Origin: Chrysaora quinquecirrha | Taxonomy: Eukaryota; Cnidaria; Scyphozoa; Semaeostomeae; Pelagiidae | DNA: 64,000 nt | Assembly: GCA_014526335.1 (NCBI GenBank) | Contig: JACTAT010000002.1 | Coordinates: 4,549,832-4,613,831, forward strand | Direction: 5' to 3' | In this document: one piece after another, positions 27,801-37,800 of the stretch | Position numbering within the stretch: the first letter of the stretch is position 1 | How the letters are laid out: the number at the start of each line of letters is the position of its first letter | Translations under genes and position numbers: made by a program | The notes under the pieces: generated by a model | Told to the model about the DNA's origin: nothing | The model's input: the letters and a program-made list of their open reading frames with translations, nothing else | Database searches by the model: none

Positions 27801-28289
27801 CATTGGTGTGTGCTCTGTGCTGTTTCAAGAGGTTTCATTTCAGAATTTTTATACGCAAACATTAAATTCTTCATTATATTTATAATTTCGGAGCAAAGGC
27901 TTTCGTTTATAAAATCACTGTGTTTCAAAAAATTTCTGAAATTATTGTCGTTTGATTTATTAATGGGCCTAAAAGGAAGGAACACTTTGAAGAAGACGAC
28001 GATCATCATAGATCATAAACAAAATTTAGCTCAAAATTTGGATTAAAACGAATAAAACAACAATATTTAAGAAAGAAAACATAATTATTGATATAGAGCA
28101 ATAATGTTTGAAAACACAGTCAAAACAACACTGTATTATTGTTGGCCAGACTACGGAGGGTTCTCAGACAAGACGAAAGATAACAACAATGCTCAAAATA
28201 GTCACCTTCAAGTCACCTACCTCAAATCTACTTCTGCCCCTTGAACTTGTACCATTGCTGACTTTATTGTGGATATTATTTGAGTACAT
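6845..28289 (-). CDS. FBXL20: F-box and leucine-rich-repeat protein, FBXL20/FBXL2 orthologue (15 coding exons)
   Basis: Substrate-recognition subunit of an SCF (SKP1-CUL1-F-box) ubiquitin ligase. Exons in transcript order on the minus strand: 28289-28221, 25565-25501, 23811-23757, 22763-22689, 21996-21902, 21472-21404, 20945-20850, 20205-20079, 17421-17291, 10788-10728, 9974-9930, 9400-9344, 8284-8148, 7605-7530, 6952-6845. Every junction has GT-AG ends and all phases agree, giving a 421-residue protein, close to human FBXL2 (423) and FBXL20 (436). The F-box (residues ~38-85) includes LPKELLLR, LCRCAQVSRAW and LALDGSNWQR; cysteine-type LRRs follow, with SHCELITDEGIRHL and IELDNCPLITDASL close to the end. 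It ends RQRVCRCCRIL, so the last four residues CRIL form a CaaX prenylation box as in FBXL2 and FBXL20. No frame breaks were found. The start ATG was chosen because it opens an exon ending RSRFE in the right phase, matching the family. FBXL2 and FBXL20 cannot be separated here; a single pre-duplication orthologue is likely. Confidence 0.93.
8470..8830 (+). pseudogene. Degraded non-LTR retrotransposon reverse-transcriptase fragment
   Basis: Frame-broken conceptual translation on the plus strand retains reverse-transcriptase landmarks: SKAFDCL, then YGLKHEALKLL, then a GVPKESFFGPLLFNV block matching the conserved GVPQGSxLGPLLF motif of LINE polymerases. It lies in the intron between FBXL20-like exons 12 and 13, antisense to the host gene. 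No active-site YxDD block could be recognised, so this is a dead fragment. Confidence 0.7.
9085..9216. mobile_element. Short MITE (~130 bp), 'GGGGCAATTCACTCTT' family, copy 1
   Basis: The ends GGCGGGCAATTCACTCC and GGAAGAGTGAAATGCCCC are inverted repeats. The core contains repeated 'aaatcctttggaaatcc' words. It matches the elements at 27467-27597 and 57112-57243 along its whole length. Non-coding. Confidence 0.7.
9640..9820. repeat. Dispersed repeat with 'TTTTTCTGGAAAATGGTAGAT' core, copy 1
   Basis: It contains TTCAAAGAGACCTGGGTCG followed by a TTTTTCTGGAAAATG core. The same block recurs (either strand) at 36655-36830, 39408-39480 and 40080-40215. The ORFs that cross it are repeat-derived. 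Class unknown. Confidence 0.55.
10193..10412. mobile_element. MITE, 'GGCTAAAC...TTGCGCGTGACAT' family, copy 1
   Basis: It starts CCTGGCTAAACTAGGAGACA and carries the family words CATGTTTAGCCACC and ACAGAAACATT. Homologous in inverted orientation to 24294-24549 and to 37320-37588. Its right end is truncated relative to the 37320 copy. It lies in an intron of the FBXL20-like gene. Confidence 0.65.
10789..12970. other. Intronic stretch of the FBXL20-like gene, no further gene seen
   Basis: Lies between FBXL20-like exon 10 and the nested PRKAR2-like gene. The ORFs here (for example 10870-11385 minus, 12386-12665 both strands) have no recognisable domain and overlap one another on opposite strands. 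The segment 12670-12950 is a plausible promoter/5' UTR for the nested gene, but no promoter motif can be asserted. Confidence 0.4.
13023..14152 (+). CDS. PRKAR2: Intronless cAMP-dependent protein kinase type II regulatory subunit (frame broken once)
   Basis: Regulatory subunit that inhibits the PKA catalytic subunit and releases it on cAMP binding. Residues ~11-47 form the dimerisation/docking helices (DLVDYAAEYFDNL), which bind AKAP anchors. Residues 83-87 (RRRAV) are the inhibitor site. Two cyclic-nucleotide-binding domains follow, each with a phosphate-binding cassette: FGELALLYNCPRAAT (residues 191-205) and FGELALVTKKPRAAN, with the cAMP-contacting Glu and Arg present in both. The acidic linker and overall order match RII, not RI. 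The frame shifts at 13651-13653 (CCC where CCCC would restore it); with that base the protein is ~376 residues. There is no intron, unlike typical PRKAR2 genes, so it may be a retrogene, although no poly(A) tract or target-site duplication is visible. A polyadenylation signal lies at 14260. The inhibitor-site residue is Ala, not the autophosphorylated Ser usual in RII. Confidence 0.88.
13651..13653 (+). other. Single-base frame break in the PRKAR2-like gene
   Basis: Upstream the frame reads PRAATIIAKS; downstream the conserved GKLWCLDQSAFRK continues in the +1 frame. Adding one C to the CCC run rejoins the two halves exactly as in RII proteins. Both halves are otherwise free of stops and fully conserved, which favours a consensus error or a very recent lesion. 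Confidence 0.8.
14260..14265 (+). promoter_or_regulatory. Polyadenylation signal AATAAA for the PRKAR2-like gene
   Basis: A canonical AATAAA about 110 bp past the stop codon on the coding strand. Its presence means the gene carries its own 3' processing signal. Confidence 0.55.
14280..16230. other. Intronic AT-rich sequence, no gene seen
   Basis: Part of the large intron between FBXL20-like exons 9 and 10. 14570-14770 contains several local variants of 'gtgggacctaagacccc / gggactgaggaccc', a diverged local repeat. No exon or RNA gene can be supported. Confidence 0.45.
16237..16612 (-). mobile_element. tRNA-derived SINE-like element
   Basis: Read on the minus strand, 16612-16537 contains an RNA polymerase III A-box-like GTAGCGTAGTGTAGTAATTA and a B-box-like GCGGTTCAAATCC, the arrangement of a tRNA head. 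A body without reading frame follows, ending in an A-rich stretch (…AACATAAAAAAATAG). A tRNA-headed SINE is the best reading; the originating tRNA is not identifiable. Confidence 0.6.
17922..18138. mobile_element. MITE, 'TACCGCATTTCCTCGAATAA' family
   Basis: Left end TACCGCATTTCCTCGATTAA and right end TTATTCGAGGAAATACGGTA are inverted repeats of 20 bp. Related to 5943-6374 and 30521-30767. The 134-codon plus-strand ORF 17848-18252 spans it and is not a gene. Confidence 0.75.
18250..19440. other. Intronic sequence, no gene seen
   Basis: Between two transposon copies inside the FBXL20-like intron that separates exons 8 and 9. No conserved reading frame, RNA gene or clear repeat boundary could be recognised. 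Confidence 0.4.
19444..19800. mobile_element. MITE of the 'GCCCTGGCCAAACGATC' family, right end lost
   Basis: The left terminus GGCCCTGGCCAAAAGATCAA is clear, preceded by TA. The interior shares 'ttgctttacaacaaatg', 'ttggccacgtcc' and 'aacgtcttgttg' words with the element at 55173-55631. No matching right terminus is seen, so the copy is truncated or diverged. Confidence 0.65.
20275..20466. repeat. 11-bp minisatellite (AGTTTACCAAC)n
   Basis: About 17 tandem units of AGTTTACCAAC with occasional variants (ggtttaccaac, agttaaccaa). It lies in the FBXL20-like intron about 70 bp upstream (in transcript sense) of exon 8. Confidence 0.9.
23278..23705. mobile_element. Foldback element with TTAA target site (piggyBac-type MITE)
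   Basis: Bounded by TTAA on both sides (23278-23281 and 23702-23705). The termini TACACCTTTTCAACT and AGTTGAAAAGGTGTA are exact inverted repeats, and the inverted homology extends more than 150 bp inward (for example CTAGTCCTTACGATGTTGAT / ATGAACATCGTAAGGACTAG). TTAA duplication is the signature of piggyBac transposases. No transposase is encoded; it must have been mobilised in trans. It sits in an FBXL20-like intron about 50 bp from exon 3. Confidence 0.8.
24294..24549. mobile_element. MITE, 'GGCTAAAC' family, copy 2
   Basis: Contains CCAAGGTGGCTAAACATGCA and AGTTGGCTAAACTGGGAGAC and ends TCTCCAAGTTTGGCCAGGC. Same family as 10193-10412 and 37320-37588. The overlapping ORFs on both strands are element sequence. 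Confidence 0.65.
24616..24800. repeat. Dispersed repeat shared with 63150-63345
   Basis: The block AGAGTTTTGAGCTT and its flanks ('atcttgcagctctgg', 'ttttccat') match, in reverse orientation, the segment at 63150-63345, and partly 54345-54405 (CTTCCGAGCGGTCGAAAGCA). The class is unknown. Confidence 0.5.
26675..27149. mobile_element. MITE ~470 bp, 'GGGGCCTATTATAGGGG' family, CpG-depleted copy
   Basis: Starts GGGGGACCTATTATAGGGG and ends ATCCTATAATAGGCCCCC, an inverted pair. Aligns along its length with 35071-35513. At many positions where that copy has CG this one has TG or CA, the mark of an older, methylated copy. The 108-codon ORF inside is not a gene. Confidence 0.75.
27467..27597. mobile_element. 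Short MITE (~130 bp), 'GGGGCAATTCACTCTT' family, copy 2
   Basis: Termini GAGGGGCGATTCACTCTTT and AAAGAGTGATATGCCCCTC are inverted repeats. Full-length relative of 9085-9216 and 57112-57243. It is followed directly by a short relative of the 'acccgggttaac' element (27600-27690). Confidence 0.75.
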
Positions 28290-28554
28290 CGACTAGCTGA
28301 GCGTATCACAGCCAGCAAACAAGATATTTTATCTCAATGAAGCATTTTAATGCTCGCAAATCTCAAACTTTGTTTTCCTTTCGAAATTTTCGAGCAATGA
28401 AAAAATTAATTTTTGTTTTGGAACGTCTCGCTATGCATTGTGGGATTGTGATGGAGGAACCAAGAGGGGACGAGGTCCCAGGGCGGAGGGGGGCATTCAA
28501 GTTTTTTTTATAATGATCAGCAAAACATATATAATCCGCGTGTGTTTTTATTTA

Positions 28555-29006
28555 ATAACTACCAACTAAATAAAATAATAAACGAACGAACTAAGTAACT
28601 CACAAATAAACTAACTAACTAACTGACCAACTAGCTATGTAACTAGCTAGCTAACCAACAAATTTATTTACTAACTAACTAACTAACTAACTACTACTTT
28701 TCTTACTAACTAACGAACTAACTAACCAGCTTACTAACCAACTAACTAACTAACTAACTACCTACCTAACTAACTAACCAACTAATGACAAACTAACTAA
28801 CCTAACTGACCAACTAACTAACTAACTAACTACCTAACTAACAGCTAACTAACTAAAAAGCCAGCTAACTAACTAACTAACGTTACTAAGAGCTAACTCA
28901 CTAAATAACCAACCAACTAACAGCTAACTAACTTAATAATTTACTAACTAACTAACTAACAGCTTACTAACTAACTAACTAACAGCTTACTAACTAAAAG
29001 CTAGCC

Positions 29007-29052
<46 letters not shown>

Positions 29053-29284
29053 CTAACTAACTAACAGCTAACTAACTAAATAAATAATGTAACTAAGAGC
29101 TAACTCACTAAATAACTAACTCACTCAATAAATAACAAGCTAACTAACTAAATAACTAACTAACAAAATAAATAACTAACTAGCTAACTAAATAACAAGC
29201 TTACTAACGAAATAACTAACCAACTAACTACGTAACTGACTAACGTAACTAACAGCTGATTCACTAAATAACAAACTAATTAAA

Positions 29285-29315
<31 letters not shown>

Positions 29316-29830
29316 ATAACTAAGGCTGACTACGTAAATAACTAGTCACGTAAACGTAACTAAGTAACTAACTAACTAACTAACTAACTAACTAGCTCCT
29401 AACTAACTAACTAAATAACTAACTGACAGCTGACTGACTCACTACGTAATTTCACAATCTATTAAACTTACTAAGAACTGACAAATAAGCAAGTAATAAA
29501 CTAACTAACAACCACAATTACTTACTTATTAACTAACTAGCTAACAAAACTAGCTAGCTAACGAAGGCATTAAGAAAAATGTAATATCTGACTAACTAAC
29601 TATAACCTCAACCACCTATAGCTTACTTCGACTTACTTTAACTGGCTTACCTATTGACTAACAAACCAGCAATTAAACAAACTAATTAAGTATTTGATTG
29701 TCAAGAAAATAAGCGAAAATTTTTTTTCAGCTATACAACTAAACTAACTTCCCCAACTAGGTGACTAAGTGACTTACAAACAAACAAACTAATTAACTAA
29801 TTAACCAACCAGCTAACTAACCATTTAAGA
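28555..29830. repeat. Degenerate (CTAA)n tetranucleotide array
   Basis: About 1.27 kb composed mostly of CTAACTAA repeats, with interruptions such as 'agctaact', 'aaataac' and 'gtaactaa'. It lies upstream of the FBXL20-like start codon (28289), in its presumed promoter region. No ORF. Confidence 0.95.
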
Positions 29831-30194
29831 AACTAATAGCAAACACCAAGACATCCATAGCATATCAATTGTTACTTTCTGACACACTCAGCAACGGACC
29901 TGTAGTCCCAATTTGTTCCAAAATTAGGGAGGGGGCCAAGTTCTCCAGCCTATATACAACAGTAAAAATGAGACTCTACGAACGAAATAATTCATGACAT
30001 AATATCCATCGTTAGGTTTAAGACCACCAAATTCAAATTATTAACAAAATATTCGAATTAAAATACGAAAATCTGAAAACAAGAAATATTTCCAAATTAA
30101 AATAAGAAATTCCAATTTCAAAAATAATTACGAAAATAGCTATAGCAGCGAGTAATATATATCGTTGTATTATGCATATAGCAAAAACAATATA

Positions 30195-30408
30195 CAGGAG
30201 AGCCTCCATAAACGGACACCTTCCTACAACGGACACCACCGTACCACGGAAACTTCCGTACAACGGACACCTCCGTACAACGGGCAAGCAAACATATTCG
30301 CCTTGAAAGCATTTTCTTTCTAGAAACACACCTCTGTACAGCGGACACCTCTCTCCAATGGACAATGACACTTGTCCCTTTGGTGTCAGTTTTATGAAGG
30401 TTCCACTG
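30195..30408. mobile_element. pogo/Tigger-like MITE (TA target site)
   Basis: Left end CAGGAGAGCCTCCATAAACG, right end TTTTATGAAGGTTCCACTG, each flanked by TA (30193-30194, 30409-30410). The CAGTGGAACCT type terminus is known from pogo/Tigger elements. The interior repeats 'acaacggacacc' words. A likely relative lies near 16687-16790 ('ataaacggacacctgt'). Confidence 0.65.
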
Positions 30409-30520
30409 TATAACTAAACCAAAATGAACTAAGGGAACTACGTGTTCTCCTTTTGCATCTTGACTACACGAATACGAATAATTATCATAATTATCTGATT
30501 CACTGAAAAAGTGGAGATGC

Positions 30521-30767
30521 AGTATTTCCTCGAATAAGAGCCCTCTTGAATAAGCGGCCCTTTGATTGAGCTGCCCATCAGGTTGGGCCCAGACACTCCT
30601 TCGATATGAGCAAGCCCTTGATGGGATGAATCAAGATACACCTTTTGCTAGTTGTTGCAACACTTTTTCAGACTGTTTATTCATAAATTTTCCAATAATT
30701 ACTCGTCTTTGAGACGGATTATGTAAGAAGCGCCCCAGCATTGGATCTTAATGGAGGAATACTGTAC
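30521..30767. mobile_element. MITE, 'CAGTATTTCCTCGAATAAG' family
   Basis: Left end AGTATTTCCTCGAATAAGAG, right end AATGGAGGAATACTGTA. It shares interior words (gggcccagacactccttcga, in reverse) with 17922-18138. Non-coding. Confidence 0.65.
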
Positions 30768-30789
30768 GCAACTCTAAGATACACATAAA

Positions 30790-31854
30790 ACAACGTAGGG
30801 CCTATTTATTGAATTTCAATGCTGTGTGGCAACATAGTCAATAGTGGCAATGTATCAGGCAGCGTACCACTCATTAGGTGAAGATAACATAGCTGTACAG
30901 GGAGGTATTTTCCTTTATTTGGGTCGTACTTTTGTTGAAATCACGTCACTTCAAATCTCGCAAATTCGCGATACCTAGGCCATGTCACATTTCGGTCAGT
31001 TAATAGAAAGGCAAATGCATCCTGGGATAACTGTGTGCCGCAAAGCATCTACGGCAAACACGAGCTACTAGCCAAAAACCATCAGTGTGCTATCCTGATC
31101 TTCCAGGATATAATCTACACTATAGCAAAGTAACGATATCTACATACAAAATAAAATTATCTACATAAGCTACTTTCTGGTAGACGATAAAAAAAGCAAC
31201 TACAACTTGTGAAGAAAAATGGTTCGTTCTATCATGATTCTACCAACTGCGTTAGAATTTGGATGGCTCGCATTCATATTTACTCGAATGAGAACCCAAG
31301 CTAAAGGGCGTCAGAATACGCGAGGAAAGCCCTTTGGTTTTTCTTCAGTAAGAACGACTGCCTCTCTCCATTCAGCATCGATTATTCGAGTAAATTGTAA
31401 ATGATAAACTCTTTCGAAGGAGCCCACTGTCAAATCTACACCCCTCTCTTGTGCATTGGTAATATTGGGCAGGTTAGATACCGTATTCTGAAGAATGCAG
31501 GGTTTGCCCATCTCCAAGACTAATTGCTCCCGAAGCAAGAAGGTTTCGCAGTTTGTTAGATCAGCCTCCCGTTTTCGACAACCGTATTTTTGGTGAAAGA
31601 AACCTTTTCCTGCTAAGTCTTAAGGTTACGAAAAAAGCCCTAAATGCGCACCCGATGGCTCATTCGAAGGATCCGGTATATTGGCTTCATTACTGGTAGC
31701 TACTGTGTAAATTCTACAACAATATAGAAGTTCTATCAACTAATCAACTTAACGATTTCAGTTATCAAGATTAAATATATGAATTGCTAATTATCTCTGC
31801 AGTTCCAAATCATATGCCCTTCAAATATGTATGTATATAATAAGTTTACCCTTT
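30790..31854. other. Intergenic stretch between FBXL20-like and GLI genes, no gene seen
   Basis: Lies downstream of the GLI stop codon. ORFs 31219-31404 plus and 31311-31538 minus overlap on opposite strands and show no recognisable domain. It may hold the GLI 3' UTR, but no clear AATAAA was found on the minus strand close to the stop. Confidence 0.4.
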
Positions 31855-34800
31855 CTACAAGAAATTACCCATTCCACCATTCCCCATTTGATTAGATTCG
31901 AAAAATTTGTTTTCTTCGCTCAATGAATTCAGCAATGTGTTCATATCATTGATAGCCATATTGGATCCGCCTCCGTATGGATTTGTTTGTGGTCTCTGTA
32001 AACCAGTGCTCAGTCCTCTTATCTCCCTGACAATCAAATCTTCATAGTTCTCTTCATGTTGAAAGTTAGGATTTGGAGTTACCCAGTCAGCTGAGGAGTC
32101 AGCCTCCGCAACGACCGTCGAGTGCGGACGGTTTATATGCGGGGAGGACCAAGATTGTACGTTGTTGTTCATTACAGGGAAATTGTTTTGCTGGCAGGAA
32201 GCAGCGATGCGCAGACGAGGGGCTCTGGCACTGTGGAGTCAGCAGCTTGAATAAGAGACTCAGAATGTTGATTGCTGGTTGACGAAAACAAGACCTTGAG
32301 CAAGCTCCTCCTCAGAAGGAGGAAACTGTGGCTCGACTTCTACCTCGTTCTGACGCTGCACAAAAAGATTTGGTTTGATAAAATGATTCTGATTATTGTT
32401 GAATTGATCACGTTGGTGTACACGTGGACTTCTGCTGACGTCATCTTCAACAGGGAAACTCAGTGACTGCCGCATTGATTCAGGAATTGGAAGCGGATTG
32501 TAAGTATTCATGGAGTTTCTTCTTGGCGCTTGATCAAGCACTTGAATTGGTGATATTGGTTCACTACCACGTCGATTCTTGTTTCGTGAAGTGGCCTGTA
32601 TATTTGCAGGTTCCAATATATTGTCACTTAGTCTAGTTACATTTCCATCACTTGCACGTCGTCCTTTGGCAGCGGGAGTTGGTGATGATATTTGCTGTAA
32701 GGCGGGGCTTTTGCAGTGGAAGTAGGCGGTCTGGCTACCATACCCACTGCTTACTCTACTCTGCCGGTTATGCTGCAAATGAGCTACGTCTGTATGATCA
32801 GGAAGACCTTGATCAAGGAGACTGTTAGTACCAGGACTAGCTGATTCAAACACTTTGCCTTCAATGACGGTCTGGTTAGCAATACTTCGTGGGCTAAGAC
32901 GAGACGGTGGCATGGGACTGCACAGAGATGATCTCCTGCTCGACATATAAGACTGTAGGCTGATATCACTTCCTCGTCGACTGCCATTATGAGATGAAAT
33001 CATACTCTCAGCACCTGAATCAACTGACATCAGACTTGTATTACTCATTCGTCTTGAGTCCGACAGTCGTCGGCTTACTTCATGCAGCAGACCTTCCGAA
33101 GCTCTTGGCTTGCCGGACAGACGAGGCAGGAACGGTCGTGGCTGAGTTTGCACTTGCATCCCTGGGCCTCTCATACCAGGACTGAACGCTTCAGAGTTCT
33201 GGCTCAGAGGTGACATTTCAGCTGATTCACAGTCGGTTGTCGTGCTGCTTTGAGAAGGCAGAGATGAGGTTGCTTAGTGAAGAGGTTAAGAAGAGAAGAT
33301 GGAAGATGATAGGGCATATACTGCGATGAAACAGAAACAGCGATACCAACATAGCCCTATCATGGACACCTGAAGGAAACAGGAGAATAGGATGGCCTAA
33401 GACCACCTAGCGAAGAACAGCCGAGAGAGAGAAGAACAGTGCAGGATGGCGTACGTGGGATGAGGCAAGGGCTGCTGCAGCCAACAGAGAAAATTGAAGG
33501 CATTCTTGGAGGCATTCTGTGGAGGCCTTATGTGCCACGAGGCATGAAAAGATAGGTAACTGTCGATAAACACAGTGCATATATGCATAAAGTCTTTTTC
33601 CATGGTGCAAACAGGACCCCGAAGTTTCTATTCTTCAAAGACTTCAGAGCAAACTTGAAGTGACGTTGTGACGTTGTGGCCTTATCCAGCTGGCTCGTTG
33701 TGTCAGAAGCTTAGCGAGGTCGAGGTTCGAGCCCCAGCATACAGTAGCGTCATAGCTAGGGTCGAGGCCTCGATTAGTTAATCTAATACTGAGATCCTAG
33801 TGACTGGCACTAAATACACCATTTCATTTTCACCTTCATCTAGTAATCTGAGACAAATGCATTCAACATATTTGTTATATACCTTTTTGCTTGGCTGAGC
33901 AAGAGCTCCATGTACTGTTTTCATGTGTTTTCTCAAAGAACTTGGGTCAGTATAACGTTTCGGACACCCTTCTATCTTGCACCCATATTGTTTCTAAAAA
34001 TGAAAAAGAAAATAATTCCATTTTTACTAAAGGTTGAAAATCAATACAACCAATAAATGGCAATACATAGTCGCAAATTTAGCTCAATGCTAGCATGTTT
34101 ATAATGTGTAATGCACGGGATTATGCATAATTCAGCGTGAAATTGTAAAGCCTAAAGACTAAAGATATCTAAGGTACGAAAGCTGCGGATACCTTCTACT
34201 AGCATTTCTAGGGAACTGCAGAAAAATAGATTTAGTAAACAATGTGAAAACATCTACTGCTCGTTAATGCAGGCAACAAGAAGACTTACTGCGTAAATGC
34301 CAACCTTTGCAACAGTAACAATTAACTTAGCAACAACAACCTGCTAAATAGCTTAACTGAACTGAATTGCGACCCGTCGATCAGAAAAGCGTTTGAAGTA
34401 AAGAGAAAACTGAAGATGCCATTAAACAAACTAACAGGCTATTTTGGCTTACTGAGAATGTAGTTTTGCGTAATGAATATGGAGCAATTGACAGCTCTAG
34501 CGCTTGCACCTTTCAGGGACGTAGAGAGTCTATAAACGAGGGTCACTATTCAGGCAGACGTCGATGTAAGGGACACTTAGCGTTGACGAAAGGACAAGCG
34601 TCAAGCTTATGTGGACACACGACATACTAATCTATCTGCAAATGCAGATGCAGATGAGAAGAAACATGAGAAACAGCCCTTGTGGGGTTATGGAGCGAGT
34701 GGTTTATGAAAATATGGCAACCAAAGGTTTTATAATGGAATGTGACCCAGTTCGTTGTTGATAGGAAATAACTAGCAGTAGGGTGTCTATTTGTTCATAA

Positions 34801-37800
34801 TTACTGAAAGAAACCCAAATCCTCAGCATAAAGAAAAATAATCTTTGAATAGTGTCAATGCAATCATGGAGATGACTAACAAAAAACCAACAGGATAGAA
34901 GAAATGAAGCAAAGATTAAAATGATATCGAAACAGGATCAACGGGTTAGCAGCATGGAATTGGGTTGCAATCTCTAGCAAAAACAGCTGTTGTTGCAAAA
35001 TCACACTTTTTCTGATAAAATCTTTTAAATTCATTACGAATTTATGGCCGGAATTGTCACAAAGCAAAATAGGGGCCTATTATAGGGGGTCCAGAAGCCG
35101 CGAAACCGTGAAAAAATCAGCTTAAAGCCGCAATCCGTCGTCAAAAAATGTCTAAGCCGCTGCCGATTAACTTCACTCGCGGACATAACATTAACGGCTC
35201 TAATAGCTTGTCAATCGACATTTATCCTGTCGCTTGTCCGCTTGATCGCTTATTTACTTTTCCTATTTCATTTTCGAGCGCCACAGAACCCTCTTCACGC
35301 ACATTCCTTGTGAAATTCAGAATGCATGTAGCTTTTTTCCGCTCAAAAGCCGCAGCCGCATGCAAAATGCCGTAAACCGATGTCAATACACACCAAAAAC
35401 GCAAGCCGCAACTTTTTCTGAAGCCGCAAACCGTAGAAAAGCATCGCGAAATCCGTAAGCCGCACTCAAAATAAGGGTCGAAGCCGTGAAGCCGCAAACC
35501 AATAATAGACCCGTGGGACTTACGTAATACAAAGGAGGAGCTAGCTACCAATCCCGTAAAACAATAACAAGTTGAATAAAAGAACTTACAATGGATGAAT
35601 GAGTTCTGTTTTGATGTTTTGCTCTATCAGACGCATTTGAAAATGCTTTATTGCAGCCTTCAAATTCACAAGCGTATGGCCTCTCGCCAGTGTGCGATCT
35701 ACGATGCGTCTTCAAATTTTCAAGTCTTGAATAGGCCTTTGCTACATCCAGGAAACTGAAATAGTTGAGGAATCAAATGAAGTTACAATTGGGGACAATC
35801 GATTAAGTTTACCAGGGTTAATTTTCCGTAGTGTTATTGCTACTAACCCGGGTTCGCCTCTGGACGTGGGTTAGTTAAAAAACTAATCCGGGTTAGTTTT
35901 CGAAAATATAGTCTAAGCGCAAAACAAGGGCGAACCCTGGTTTGTTTTTTTTGACGAGCATGCCAAACAGTGTGCGCCTAAAAGATGACACATCTCGTCC
36001 ACCATATATCATTTTGATGATTGTATTACGCAAGCCTGTTATAATCAACCCTGTTTTGTCCCAGGTTACCCAGAAATCAAAACTAACCCAGGTTAACCTA
36101 AACCTGTGGTGAACCTGGGTTAGTTAACCCGGGATGAACCCGGTATAGTTTGTTGCGAGAAAGCGTTAATCAAGGGCTTGGTAAATCGCTGCCCCGACTC
36201 TTCTACTTTGGGGGGGGGGGTTATTAGGAGGGCTAATAGCTGAAGGAAACATTGCGTTTAAAATTCGCGGCTTGTATAAGGGGCTTCTAATGAGGAGGAC
36301 CTAAAATCGGAGTTTCGCGGTATAGCTCACGGATTTTCTTTTGTAATCGCTTGATTATCATGGAGTCCTGAGCTGCTGCATGCCAAGTGACCACCTCAAC
36401 GTTTATTTATTACTGTATTGTCGGGGCAGCGTATCTGCTCCTTTTCTCAAAAGTTATTATACGACGTAATGATGGATCATTCCAATAGGTAATTCTCACT
36501 CGTTACGTTACAGGATTTGCGTCACCTCCGGGCCATGTTTTGGCCAAAAATCAAGTAAATAAAAAATAAACTGTTCGAATTGAACGCTTCAGACAAAAAG
36601 AATACAATACCTCCAATTATTGCACATAATGCACCCAATATTGTATGTTACAATTCAAAACGATACCAAGGGTCCGCCCTATCGTTCGTCAAAACGAAAC
36701 TACTGTTAGTAAAAGGCTTCCCTGACTCAAAATGTCTGCCATCTTCCAGAAAATGTAACGCAGGCCCAGACCTCTTTGAAAAAGGTCTATTCAAAAACTT
36801 TCATGCATTTCGTGTCTTCCATGTAACGTTACTAGACAGATAGATCGAGATAAAAAGACTTAACTTACATCGCATGCGTGGGGTTTTTCTCCTGTATGTC
36901 TTCTGACATGAACAACCAGCATATACATCGCTTTAAATGGCTTTTCCTCCCTGGCACAATCTTTCCAGTAGCACGTACAATCCTTTTTGCTCTTTTGAAT
37001 ATGATCATTGTTGACATGAGCGACTAGGCCAGCCTGGTCGTCGTATATATTTTCACAATCCAACCAATGACATCTAAAATCGGTCGTTGATTCATCGTCT
37101 TCCTCGTCAGAAATTGCCTGAGACTTTGTCGCGGCCTAAAACAGAGATGTAGAGAAATCATTGTATCGGTTATCTCGCTGTAAACTTATTACTTGAGTCG
37201 CAGTTATAGCAGTACTACTCTAAGTTGTTGCTGTTGTTGTTGTGAAGAGGTAGCTGGTGAAGTTGTAGGGAATTGTTGGTCTAGATTGGCCTAGATTCAA
37301 TGAGTGGAAAATGAAGCTATGGCTAAAATAGGAACCATGTTGCGCGCGACATTATATTTGGAGTTTCTCCCAGGGTGGCTAAACATGGGAGTGACAAGCG
37401 ATCAACATTTCCCCCGAGTTGCGGTGACAAGAAATATTTCAGTTGTCTCCCAGAAACATTTGCGTGCTTCTCAATACAAATATTGTTGCGCGCCACAAAT
37501 TTTCCGAGGTGGCTAAACTGGGAGACATTAAGGGGACATGTCAATCGCGACAGCGACTATGTCACGCGCAACATGGCTCCTTTGCCAAACCTTGAGACTC
37601 TTTCTAATCTCGCTAGATTTTGTGTTCAAAACACAATACCAATCCAGTTTCACATTTCTGATTGGTGCACATCGATCTATATTTTCCGTCACAGTTAATT
37701 GTTTCGGTTTGTGCTGTCAATCTAACTTTTTCAAAACGTTTGTTATTCGTTAATTTTCAAATAACTGCTCCCATTTGAGATGGATTTTTAAATAAGCGCA

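Noticed and set aside
28555..29830. CRISPR-like or direct-repeat array
   Set aside because: It is a tetranucleotide simple repeat without unique spacers, in an animal genome.
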